From assembly GCF_042676065.1 (NCBI RefSeq), contig NZ_JBHTJO010000001.1:2480001-2544000 (forward strand): a stretch of 64,000 nt of DNA, in the 5' to 3' direction. The translations under genes were made by a program, and so were the position numbers. Below the pieces are notes generated by a model. That model saw only the letters and a list, made by a program, of their open reading frames with translations. It was not told the origin of the DNA and searched no databases. Each line of letters opens with the position of its first letter. Position 1 is the stretch's first letter. The stretch comes from Methyloligella solikamskensis. GTDB taxonomy: Bacteria > Pseudomonadota > Alphaproteobacteria > Rhizobiales > Methyloligellaceae. Below are positions 33,568 to 40,908 of this stretch, in pieces.

Positions 33568-33852
33568 ATGGGTAAGCACCTGTCCCCCGCCCCATTCCGC
33601 TTCTTCCCCACCGCGCTCCGCTTCCTGGCCGCCCTTTACGAGATCGGCATCGACGCGGCCGAAGGCGCCATCGTCGGTTTCATCGTCTTCGTCTTTCTCG
33701 TGTGGACCTGGCCCTACCCGCCGCCGGACTGGGCGGTCGGCACCCCCCAGCTTGCCTGGGGCCTGGGCTTTGCGGGCGCCGGGGCGGCGATTGCCGGGGT
33801 GCGGAGCTGGCTCGGCCGCAAGAGGCGCCTGGCGCGCGGGGATGAGGACTGA
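33568..33852 (+). CDS. Small membrane protein, hypothetical
   Basis: The 94-residue protein starts at the ATG at 33568. It has two hydrophobic segments (GAIVGFIVFVFLVWTWPYPP and LAWGLGFAGAGAAIAGVRSW) and a basic C-terminus, and is likely an inner-membrane hairpin. No family is recognised. It stands alone between the repeat protein and a dispersed repeat. Confidence 0.55.
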   Translation: MGKHLSPAPFRFFPTALRFLAALYEIGIDAAEGAIVGFIVFVFLVWTWPYPPPDWAVGTPQLAWGLGFAGAGAAIAGVRSWLGRKRRLARGDED

Positions 33853-33874
33853 GTGAGGCGTGGAGTTCGGTGTC

Positions 33875-33965
33875 GCTCCTCATGGTGAGGGCGCGAGCGA
33901 AGCGGAGCGGGTCTCGAACCATGAGGCCACATCCTTCGAGACACGGCCTTCGGCCGCCCTCAGGA
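33875..33965. repeat. Dispersed palindromic repeat (CTCATGGTGAGG type)
   Basis: CTCATGGTGAGGGCG at the left, TTCGAGACACGGCCTTCGGC in the middle and CCCTCAGGATGAGG at the right match a repeat family widespread in Rhizobiales intergenic regions. Only one copy is seen here. Confidence 0.55.
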
Positions 33966-34076
33966 TGAGGAGGAACGTTGGGCAATGGCGCTAGCGCCAA
34001 CCTCAGCGGGAACTCTGCCTGCGCCCTCCCCGTTCGATCCTCAACAAATCGAACGAACCAGAAAGGGAGGAGACCC

Positions 34077-34322
34077 ATGGCCGGCGACGAAAAGCTGACC
34101 GAGCTGAACCCGAAGCTGCACCGCAAGAACCCCAACAATGCGGATCACGACACGCAACAATGGGGCAAGGGCAATCACCCCATGACCGGGGCGCAAGCGA
34201 GCTATCTCAAAGCCATCGCGGAAGAGGCGAACGAGCCGGACACTTATCGCGAGGATATGACGGAAGCGGACGCGACCGCAGAGATCGACCGGCTCCGCGA
34301 AAAGCTGGGCATGACGGGGTAA
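34077..34322 (+). CDS. DUF3072-domain protein
   Basis: The 81-residue cytoplasmic protein has GGGAGGAGACCC just before its ATG. The DUF3072 signature PMTGAQASYLKAIAEEANEP fills residues 35-54, followed by a helical ATAEIDRLREKLGM. The N-terminal part is hydrophilic (ELNPKLHRKNPNNADHDTQQ). Function is unknown; members are common small proteins in soil bacteria. Confidence 0.8.
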   Translation: MAGDEKLTELNPKLHRKNPNNADHDTQQWGKGNHPMTGAQASYLKAIAEEANEPDTYREDMTEADATAEIDRLREKLGMTG

Positions 34323-34382
34323 GCGAGAAGAGCGCAAGGCGCGCGCTGCACTTTCGGTCGTCACCCCCGCACTGGACGGCGC

Positions 34383-34503
34383 CAGTTGTCACCTCTCCCC
34401 GCCGGGGAGAGGTCGAGCACGCTGTGCTCGGGTGAGGGGGATAAAGAAGCGGAGAGGTTCGCCCCCCTCACCCCAACCCTCTCCCCACAGGGGAGAGGGA
34501 GTT
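34383..34503. repeat. CCTCTCCCC-type dispersed repeat
   Basis: GTCACCTCTCCCCGCCGGGG at the left and CAACCCTCTCCCCACAGGGG at the right are paired units of a common proteobacterial intergenic repeat, here between convergent genes. A related unit is at 25318. Confidence 0.6.
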
Positions 34504-34510
34504 CGCCCCC

Positions 34511-35212
34511 TCACCGCCGCGCGGAGGCTCCCGCGCCCCGCGAGAACAGCATGAAGATATAGAACAGCCAGACGCCGACGGCGGAGACGGCCGCGGACAC
34601 ATAGGTCCAGGCGGCGGCGTCCAGCACCTTATCGACGCTTTCGATCTCCTCCGGGCCTAAGATCCCCTGGCGCGCCAGAAGCTCCTTGGCCCGGGCGCTG
34701 GCGTTGAACTCCACGGGCAGGGTCAGAAGCGCGAAGAAGAAGGACGAGCCGAACAGGATCACGCCCGCCCAGGTGAGCCAGTTCATGCCCAGCACAAGCC
34801 CGGCAACGAACAGCCAGGGCGCGATCTTGGACGCGATCTGCACCAGGGGCACCACATAGGTGCGCGCCTCCATGGGGAAATAGTCTTTCGCGTCCTGCAC
34901 CGCGTGGCCCGCCTCATGAGCGGCGATGCCGGCGGCGGCGATGGACGGCGTGTAGAAGACCTTCTGGCTCAGGCGCAGCACCTTGTTGCGCGGATCGTAA
35001 TGGTCCGAAAGCTCGCCCTCGACCGGCTCGATCCGCACATCCTGCAGCCCCTTCGCATCGAGCAGGCGGCGGGCGACCTCCGCCCCCGTGATCCCGCTCG
35101 GCGTCTTCACTTGGGAATACTTGGCGACGTTGCTCTTGATGCGCGCCTGCGCATAGAGCCCGAGCAGGAGCCCCGGCCCGACAAACAGCCAAAACAGCGG
35201 ATCTTCGAACAT
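34511..35212 (-). CDS. YugP-type zinc metallopeptidase (membrane)
   Basis: The 233-residue protein belongs to the PF04298 neutral zinc metallopeptidases. The zinc site is IAAHEAGHAVQDAKDYFPME (HEAGH, around residue 100), preceded by GISGAEVARRL-like sequence and SDHYDPRNKVLRLSQKVF. It has an N-terminal helix (FWLFVGPGLLLGLYAQARIK) and three further hydrophobic helices. It is an inner-membrane protease whose targets are unknown. Single-gene unit. Confidence 0.9.
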   Translation of the reverse strand: MFEDPLFWLFVGPGLLLGLYAQARIKSNVAKYSQVKTPSGITGAEVARRLLDAKGLQDVRIEPVEGELSDHYDPRNKVLRLSQKVFYTPSIAAAGIAAHEAGHAVQDAKDYFPMEARTYVVPLVQIASKIAPWLFVAGLVLGMNWLTWAGVILFGSSFFFALLTLPVEFNASARAKELLARQGILGPEEIESVDKVLDAAAWTYVSAAVSAVGVWLFYIFMLFSRGAGASARR

Positions 35213-35406
35213 GGGAGCCCCCCGAGTTGTTTGCGCTCAGCAGCCAGCCCCGGCCGCTTGTGGTTGAGGAAACGCGGAAGCGGCGCGGTGGTTCGGGAGC
35301 TTCTCCTCTTGAGAGGGGAAGTCTTGAAAGGGAAGATGCCCGGCCAACCGGGCTCCGCCTTACGGAACCGGTCTTAAGCTTATGCCGGGCATTCCATCAT
35401 TAGCGG

Positions 35407-35679
35407 TTAGCAGCGGCGGCCGAAGGTCACCGCGCACTTGAAGCCGCCGCCGATGCCGCGTCCGGCTCTCGCCGCACCACGCCCGACGCCGCGGCCGGCG
35501 GTTTCAGCGCCGCGCGCCACACCGCGCCCGGCCCGGGCCGTTCCGCGCCCGACGCCCTCGGCGGCGTTCGCCGTGTTCTTGCCGAAGCGCTCGAAGATCC
35601 GCGCCTCGGAATGCCCCGGCAACGCCACCAGCGTGCCGAACGCGAGCAACAGAGCCGCAAATATGGAAAGTCTCATCAT
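35407..35679 (-). CDS. Small secreted glycine/arginine repeat protein
   Basis: The 90-residue protein has a signal peptide (MRLSIFAALLLAFGTLVALP) and about four 11-residue repeats with the pattern GRGxARAGRGV (residues 42-78). It ends in FKCAVTFGRRC, which matches the CVVTLGNKC end of the protein at 32892-33419 (C-x-VT-x-G-x-x-C). The two are clearly related despite different length and charge (Arg in place of Lys/Glu). A third gene of the family is not seen. Function unknown. Confidence 0.7.
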   Translation of the reverse strand: MMRLSIFAALLLAFGTLVALPGHSEARIFERFGKNTANAAEGVGRGTARAGRGVARGAETAGRGVGRGAARAGRGIGGGFKCAVTFGRRC

Positions 35680-35929
35680 CGTCTCCTCCTCAGGATCAAA
35701 ACTTGGTGTGATGCGAAGTCCTGGAGGGGACGGATGGTTCCGGGGATTCGACGGGCTCTAAGCGCTGCAACTCTTGTCGAGCCATGGCCAAGGAGCCTCT
35801 GATCTCAAGACAGCACGACCAAGGAAAAGCCATTTGGATCGAGGAGCGGGACCGATATAATGGTGAGATTCTACCGCGTCGTTTGTGGCGGCGGTATGTG
35901 TAGGCAATGTAGAGAACGGCCAGCCCCAA

Positions 35930-36559
35930 ATGCGCTTTAGTTCATCGAAGCATGGAACGAGTAGATTTCTATGGCTTACTCACCCATCGGCGCATCACGT
36001 TAGGCCAAGTCACGACATAGTATTAGATGAAAGCGAGAATTTCATAGCTTTGCCTACGATTGGGGCGTTGGTCGTAGGGTGGCTCTTGGTTGTGCCACGT
36101 CGCCCAGTTCCCTCAATGGCTTGTCTCACTGACACTGAGCAGGTTGAACTAAGAAACTTTGTTGGTCGCCTCAGCAAGAAGCTATCTGGTTTCAACCAAC
36201 AAGTATTCCGATTCGAACATGGTGGCGCTCGAGGTAGCCGATTGGCTTGCGGAGTCGAGCAGGCCCATCTGCATCTGATAGCTTTAGATTTTGATCTCTA
36301 TAGATTGGCGCTGTCGCAATCAGAGGTCGTGTGGCAAGAGTTGAGCCGAGACCAATCTATCAAGAAATGGCAGGACGTGGACTATCTCTACATTCGATCT
36401 GCTGATGATCGAGTCGCTGTAGGATCACCCTCCCATCCACAATCTCAATGGTTTCGCCGTCTGATCGCTAAGGCTCTAGGAGTCCCGGAATTATGGGACT
36501 ACAAGAAGCACCCGGCTCTCTCGAGGGTGGACGAGACGGCGTCCCGTTTTGCGCCATGA
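35930..36559 (+). CDS. HIT-like protein, first gene of an unrecognised three-gene cassette
   Basis: The product is about 209 residues, starting at the ATG at 35930 (an upstream GTG at 35885 is the alternative). It has an HIT-type fold: DIVLDESENFIALPTIGALV and LLVVPRRPVPSMA match the N-terminal strands. QAHLHLIALD matches the HxHxHxx active site, with the first His (113) and the middle His (115, the nucleophile in Hint proteins) kept and the third replaced by Ile117. HIT enzymes hydrolyse or transfer nucleoside monophosphates. The gene ends in an ATGA overlap with the membrane protein gene. GC content is well below the flanking genes, indicating transfer. Confidence 0.65.
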   Translation: MRFSSSKHGTSRFLWLTHPSAHHVRPSHDIVLDESENFIALPTIGALVVGWLLVVPRRPVPSMACLTDTEQVELRNFVGRLSKKLSGFNQQVFRFEHGGARGSRLACGVEQAHLHLIALDFDLYRLALSQSEVVWQELSRDQSIKKWQDVDYLYIRSADDRVAVGSPSHPQSQWFRRLIAKALGVPELWDYKKHPALSRVDETASRFAP

Positions 36560-37119
36560 GCCGGCCCCCCGACCAGTTGGACGATCCGACTGATGGTCGT
36601 CCAGTAGGCGACTGGAGATCAAGATATTCAGGTGGCGCATGGTGCCAAATCTGCAGTGAATTAGCTTATCTTCTTTTGATGCTCTTCGCAGCGATAACCC
36701 TTTTATTCTTTATCGGATGCTCGTTAGCAGCTGAAAGCGCTGAGCACAGGATTGTCTGGCTTGAGAGCGCAATTCCGGAAGGAATGCTGGTTTGGATCGC
36801 GGTGGGTTTATCTGGTTCTATTGGCGGAATAACTTTTACGTTGAAGTGGTTATACCACTCTGTTGCAAACAATATTTGGAACCAAGATCGGGTGCTCTGG
36901 CGTATAATCGTTCCTGTGATTTCAGGATTGGTGTCGACCTTCCTCGCGTTTGTTATTTTCTCAAATATAGTTTTCTTGATCAGAGGTGAGTCGCTAGGAA
37001 ATGTATTTTTCGCGATGGGCTTCGGATTTGTCTTCGGATATTTTTCAGATAGCGCTCTCGCCTGGCTGAAAAAGCTAGCAGATAGCGTGTTTGGCCGTAC
37101 TGACCCAACGCCCGAATAA
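36556..37119 (+). CDS. Four-helix membrane protein of the cassette
   Basis: The 187-residue protein starts inside the stop of the HIT-like gene (ATGA). A soluble N-terminus of about 35 residues precedes four hydrophobic segments: LAYLLLMLFAAITLLFFIGC, GMLVWIAVGLSGSIGGITFT, IIVPVISGLVSTFLAFVIFS and GNVFFAMGFGFVFGYFSDSA. It ends in a short amphipathic tail (LAWLKKLADSVFG). The GYFSDSALAWLKKLAD ending resembles that of small membrane proteins of unknown function. In a defence setting it could be the membrane-damaging effector; this is inference from architecture. Confidence 0.65.
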   Translation: MSRPPDQLDDPTDGRPVGDWRSRYSGGAWCQICSELAYLLLMLFAAITLLFFIGCSLAAESAEHRIVWLESAIPEGMLVWIAVGLSGSIGGITFTLKWLYHSVANNIWNQDRVLWRIIVPVISGLVSTFLAFVIFSNIVFLIRGESLGNVFFAMGFGFVFGYFSDSALAWLKKLADSVFGRTDPTPE

Positions 37120-37127
37120 CCGACCCA

Positions 37128-39542
37128 ATGAGGCAGCACACACTCGCTCAGAAGACCACGCAGATCAGAACGTTTTCGGAATTCCAAAGTATTGCGACTA
37201 GATTCGGCGCTAAGGCTGCGGGATTGGTGCAAGTGCCGGAAGCTTGGTGTCCGCCTTTTCTGTGCTTACCAATTCTGGTTCACGCAGCTTGGCGGAACGG
37301 AAGTCACTGCGGGCCGGAGTTACTACGCGAAATTGACGAGTGGCTTGACGCTCACCGGCAGATCTCTCCCGACGGCTTCATGATCCGATCAAGCGCGGTC
37401 CGAGAATCTATAGGAGAACGCGGCCGCTATCTGAGTATTGCGCTCCCAGCAAGTACAACGACCAGCGACGTGATCTCTGCCGCCTCTGAGGTTTTCTCAC
37501 ATGCCGGAAAGCATAGTCAGGACGAGATCGCCCTCATACTCCAGAAGCACCTAAAGGTTGATAGTGCGGGACATTTATCGAACGAACGTCGCATCAGCCC
37601 AACACGAAATCAGTGGAAGTATGAGACTTTCAGCCCGGTGTGGGGCGCTCCTGAAGGGCTCAACTCTAAGTTCGCGCCACCAATTGACGACCTCAAGTCG
37701 ATCCGCGGTGTTCGAGGAATCCCCCATCAGTCGCTTCGCTCAGTTGCACAGTGGATAAACTCTAAGATTATCCCGAGGTGTCACATGGAGTGGATCGTTA
37801 GCTCCGGTGCCCTGTGGATTGTGCAATTGGATCTCGAATGGGAAGAAACGGATCAAGGCAAAGATCCGGCAGACGCGACAATGGTTGCGGAAGGGCTTCG
37901 GCCTATATCAACGGCGTCCAAAATCTTTAAGGCGTTCACACCAGGTGACCGTACATCATGGCCAAAATTGAAGAACCTTGAAGATTTCGATTTTGGAACA
38001 ACACGATCTGGGCCGCGCCTTTATTTTGCTACGGCCGAGCAATTACAGCAGGCGCTAGCTACGTCGGGGCCACTCTTGGAAACAGAGATTGACGAGCTAA
38101 CGGCTGGTCGTGCGGTCTTACGTACTGATCTTGATCGCACTGACAGTGGGATTCTCAACCTGCCTCGTACAGACACAGTAGATGGGCGACTTGCTGTCGC
38201 CTGGCTAAGAGATACCCTTCCCCTCCTCTCCGAGCGCTTCGGATCACTATCGGGTCTTGCAGTAATCTTACATGCTTTCTTGCCGGCTAGGGCGGCCGCT
38301 TGGGCGTACTTCGACCCGGGTACGCCGATCGCATACGTAGACGCGCTCTGGGGTCTGCCGGACGGGCTTCAGGTCCTGCCTCACGACTCCTTCCAGGTCG
38401 ATATCCGGCGTGGTCGGGTCATTTCGCAAAAGATTCGATTCAAACCACGCTTCCTTTGCGAGGCGCCGGACGGAACCTGGCGTTATACGGAGGTTTTGAG
38501 GCTGAAGGGACGTAGCCAAGTGCTATCGCATGAGGAGGCCATCGAGATCGGCCTTCGCACAGCCAGCATTGCTGAAAAGTTGGGGCAAGATGCGCAGATA
38601 ATGTGGTTCGTCGGCATTCCAAACGCGTACGGCGTCGATGCAAACCTGCCTTGGTATCGTGCTCGTGAAAAGGCTCAGCAAGCACCACGCTCCGCTCGCC
38701 GATACAGGCCCGTACCGGTATCAAAACAGGACGATTTAGCGACCCTCCCACAGGGAGATGTAATGATTAGGTTGGACCCTGAGGCGCCATTAATTCGCGA
38801 TGACGCATTTCTCGATGAGGTCATAAGGATAGCCCAAGCTCGCAAACTACCAGTCGAGCTCCAGGGATCGCTTCTTAGCCATACATACTATCGGCTATCG
38901 AATGGGGGCGTTCCAGTCGTGCTAGCAGAACCCTACTCAAAATACTTCCGCACACGGGGACGTCGGGTTTTTGGCAAACTGGTTCGAGATAGAGTGCCTG
39001 TGGGCATTAAGGCTGGCGGAGAGCATGTCTCCGAAGCACGTTTGGCATCCGACGACGCTTTGCCCGGACTCTTCGCGAAGCTCGTGGAGGAAGGTCAAGA
39101 ATTACTCCAATCATCAGACAAAGACTCTCAGGTCGAGGAGCTTTCTGACCTGCTGGAGGTTGTCCGCGGCTTGGCATTTCAAGCTGGTGCCGAGTGGGAA
39201 AAAGTCAATCAGGCTGCAGACCGCAAACGGGAAACACGAGGCGGGTTTCAGGAAAGGAGAGTGTTGCTCGAGACCTCTCTGCCAAAACCCCAAGCCGATG
39301 CACAGCTGGATCCTCGGGAAATTAAACTCCACGAGTTCTTGCGGGTGGAGGAAACAGGCAGTTTCGCGTCAGTCCCCATAGCGGCTTTGGTATCGAAGCA
39401 AGGATACGCATCCGCAAACTTCGAACTAGATGGGCAGCCGCTTGTTCTGACGCTCCGACTATCAGGCTCCAGGATTGAACTACGCTTAGAGGAAGAACCC
39501 TCTGACGAGACCAATCAGGGCGACCTGTTTTCTGCTGCTTAG
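37128..39542 (+). CDS. Fusion of PEP-synthase-like ATP-grasp modules with C-terminal MazG-like pyrophosphohydrolase
   Basis: The product has 804 residues. Residues 15-235 resemble the ATP-grasp domain of PEP synthase/pyruvate phosphate dikinase: RFGAKAAGLVQVPEAWCPPF, MIRSSAVRESIGERGRYLSI and MEWIVSSGALWIVQLDLEW. Residues 325-500 look like a second half-module (AVILHAFLPARAAAWAYFDP, DALWGLPDGLQVLPHDSFQV). No phosphohistidine swivelling domain (GGxTCH) or TIM-barrel PEP domain is present. Residues 612-715 form a MazG-like all-alpha NTP pyrophosphohydrolase: FGKLVRDRVPVGIKAGGEH, metal ligands in LVEEGQELL and VEELSDLLEVV, then RETRGGFQERRVLLE. It starts 8 bases after the membrane gene, so the three form an operon. 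The role is unknown. Confidence 0.7.
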   Translation: MRQHTLAQKTTQIRTFSEFQSIATRFGAKAAGLVQVPEAWCPPFLCLPILVHAAWRNGSHCGPELLREIDEWLDAHRQISPDGFMIRSSAVRESIGERGRYLSIALPASTTTSDVISAASEVFSHAGKHSQDEIALILQKHLKVDSAGHLSNERRISPTRNQWKYETFSPVWGAPEGLNSKFAPPIDDLKSIRGVRGIPHQSLRSVAQWINSKIIPRCHMEWIVSSGALWIVQLDLEWEETDQGKDPADATMVAEGLRPISTASKIFKAFTPGDRTSWPKLKNLEDFDFGTTRSGPRLYFATAEQLQQALATSGPLLETEIDELTAGRAVLRTDLDRTDSGILNLPRTDTVDGRLAVAWLRDTLPLLSERFGSLSGLAVILHAFLPARAAAWAYFDPGTPIAYVDALWGLPDGLQVLPHDSFQVDIRRGRVISQKIRFKPRFLCEAPDGTWRYTEVLRLKGRSQVLSHEEAIEIGLRTASIAEKLGQDAQIMWFVGIPNAYGVDANLPWYRAREKAQQAPRSARRYRPVPVSKQDDLATLPQGDVMIRLDPEAPLIRDDAFLDEVIRIAQARKLPVELQGSLLSHTYYRLSNGGVPVVLAEPYSKYFRTRGRRVFGKLVRDRVPVGIKAGGEHVSEARLASDDALPGLFAKLVEEGQELLQSSDKDSQVEELSDLLEVVRGLAFQAGAEWEKVNQAADRKRETRGGFQERRVLLETSLPKPQADAQLDPREIKLHEFLRVEETGSFASVPIAALVSKQGYASANFELDGQPLVLTLRLSGSRIELRLEEEPSDETNQGDLFSAA

Positions 39543-39592
39543 AGCAACGTTCCCAAAGGGACTGGTCCGGTCAAATCCCAGCAGGCGCTACC

Positions 39593-39621
39593 TTGACAAG
39601 AACAAAACATGAACATATGCT
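39593..39621 (+). promoter_or_regulatory. SOS promoter: TTGACA - 17 bp - TATGCT with embedded LexA box
   Basis: A consensus -35 (TTGACA, 39593-39598) and a -10 (TATGCT, 39616-39621) are spaced by 17 bp. Between them lies GAAC-N7-GAAC (39600-39603 and 39611-39614), the alphaproteobacterial LexA operator. Bound LexA would block polymerase. The expected start point, about 7 bases past the -10, falls on or next to the ATG at 39628, so the transcript may be leaderless. Confidence 0.85.
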
Positions 39622-39627
39622 GTGGGG

Positions 39628-40875
39628 ATGGCGCTTTCGGTTCTTCAGAAGCTAGAGATCCTCGCCGATGCGGCGAAGTATGACGCGTCCTGCGCGTCGT
39701 CAGGGGGTGCCAAGCGCAATGCGCGGGGCGGCGGGATCGGCTCGGTCACCGGCGCCGGGATCTGCCACGCCTATACGCCGGACGGGCGCTGCGTCTCGCT
39801 GCTGAAGATCCTGCTCACGAATTTCTGCATCTACGATTGCGCCTACTGCGTGAGCCGCCGCTCTTCGGACGTGGCGCGGGCGCGCTTCACCGTCGACGAG
39901 GTGGTTCGCGTCACCCTCGACCTCTACCGGCAGAACTGCATCGAGGGGCTGTTCCTCTCCTCCGGCATCGCGCGCTCGGCCGAAGAGACCATGGAGGATC
40001 TGATCCGTGTGGCGCGGAGTTTGCGCGAGGCGCACGGCTTTCGCGGCTATATCCATCTGAAGACCATTCCCGGCGCCGACGAGGCGCTGATCGCAGACGC
40101 CGGGCGATACGCGGACCGGCTTTCGATGAATGTGGAGCTGCCGACCGAGCCTTCCCTGACGCGGCTGGCGCCGGAGAAGTCTGGCCGCGAGATCCGGGTC
40201 GGGATGGCAGCGACGCGGATGCGGATCGACGCGGCGGCCGAGGATCGCGCGGCATTCCGGAAAGGTCGCGGGCGGGCAAAGCCGCATCGCTTCGCGCCGG
40301 CCGGCCAGAGCACGCAAGTAATCGTGGGCGCGGACAACACGTCCGATGCGGACATCCTGACCGCGAGCTCTTCCCTCTACGCCTCCTACAAGCTGCGGCG
40401 CGTCTATTACTCAGCCTTCAGCCCGACGGGACACGCGAGCGCCGCCCTGCCCTCTACGCCCGCGCCCATCCTGCGGGAGCATCGGCTCTACCAGTCCGAT
40501 TGGCTGCTCCGCTTCTACGGGTTCGGCGTGGACGAGCTCCGCGGGTCCATGCCCCACGGCATGCTGGACCTCGCCATCGACCCCAAGCTTGCCTGGGCAT
40601 TGCAGAACCGGGACAGGTTCCCCGTTGATGTGAACAGCGCCTCCAAGGAAGAGCTGCTGCGCGTGCCCGGGCTGGGCACCAAGGCGGTGCAGCGGATCGT
40701 CGCCTCGCGCCGGTCGGGGCGTTTGCGGCTCGACGATGTGGCGCGGCTGACGGCTTCGATAAAGCGCGCGCGGCCGTTCCTCTGTGCTCTGGACTGGCAT
40801 CCCGGCGCGTCACTCGATCATGCCTTCTTGCGCGACCGTCTCGCGCCGCAACCCGTTCAGCTTCCGCTTTTGTGA
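39628..40875 (+). CDS. Radical SAM putative DNA modification/repair protein
   Basis: The 415-residue protein belongs to the family annotated as putative DNA modification/repair radical SAM protein (TIGR03916-like). It starts KLEILADAAKYDASCASSGG, has the 4Fe-4S motif in NFCIYDCAYCVSRR (CxxxCxxC), a SAM/TIM-barrel core (GLFLSSGIARSAEETMEDLI) and a C-terminal helix-hairpin-helix (LLRVPGLGTKAVQRIVASRR) for DNA contact. The ATG at 39628 gives the family N-terminus; the GTG at 39622 is possible. The LexA box places it in the SOS response. The next gene, DUF4130-UdgX, follows by 33 bp, a pairing found in many bacteria. Chemistry is unproven. Confidence 0.9.
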   Translation: MALSVLQKLEILADAAKYDASCASSGGAKRNARGGGIGSVTGAGICHAYTPDGRCVSLLKILLTNFCIYDCAYCVSRRSSDVARARFTVDEVVRVTLDLYRQNCIEGLFLSSGIARSAEETMEDLIRVARSLREAHGFRGYIHLKTIPGADEALIADAGRYADRLSMNVELPTEPSLTRLAPEKSGREIRVGMAATRMRIDAAAEDRAAFRKGRGRAKPHRFAPAGQSTQVIVGADNTSDADILTASSSLYASYKLRRVYYSAFSPTGHASAALPSTPAPILREHRLYQSDWLLRFYGFGVDELRGSMPHGMLDLAIDPKLAWALQNRDRFPVDVNSASKEELLRVPGLGTKAVQRIVASRRSGRLRLDDVARLTASIKRARPFLCALDWHPGASLDHAFLRDRLAPQPVQLPLL

Positions 40876-40908
40876 TCTCGCTTTGTTGAGCTTGTAAGGA
40901 CGACCCAC

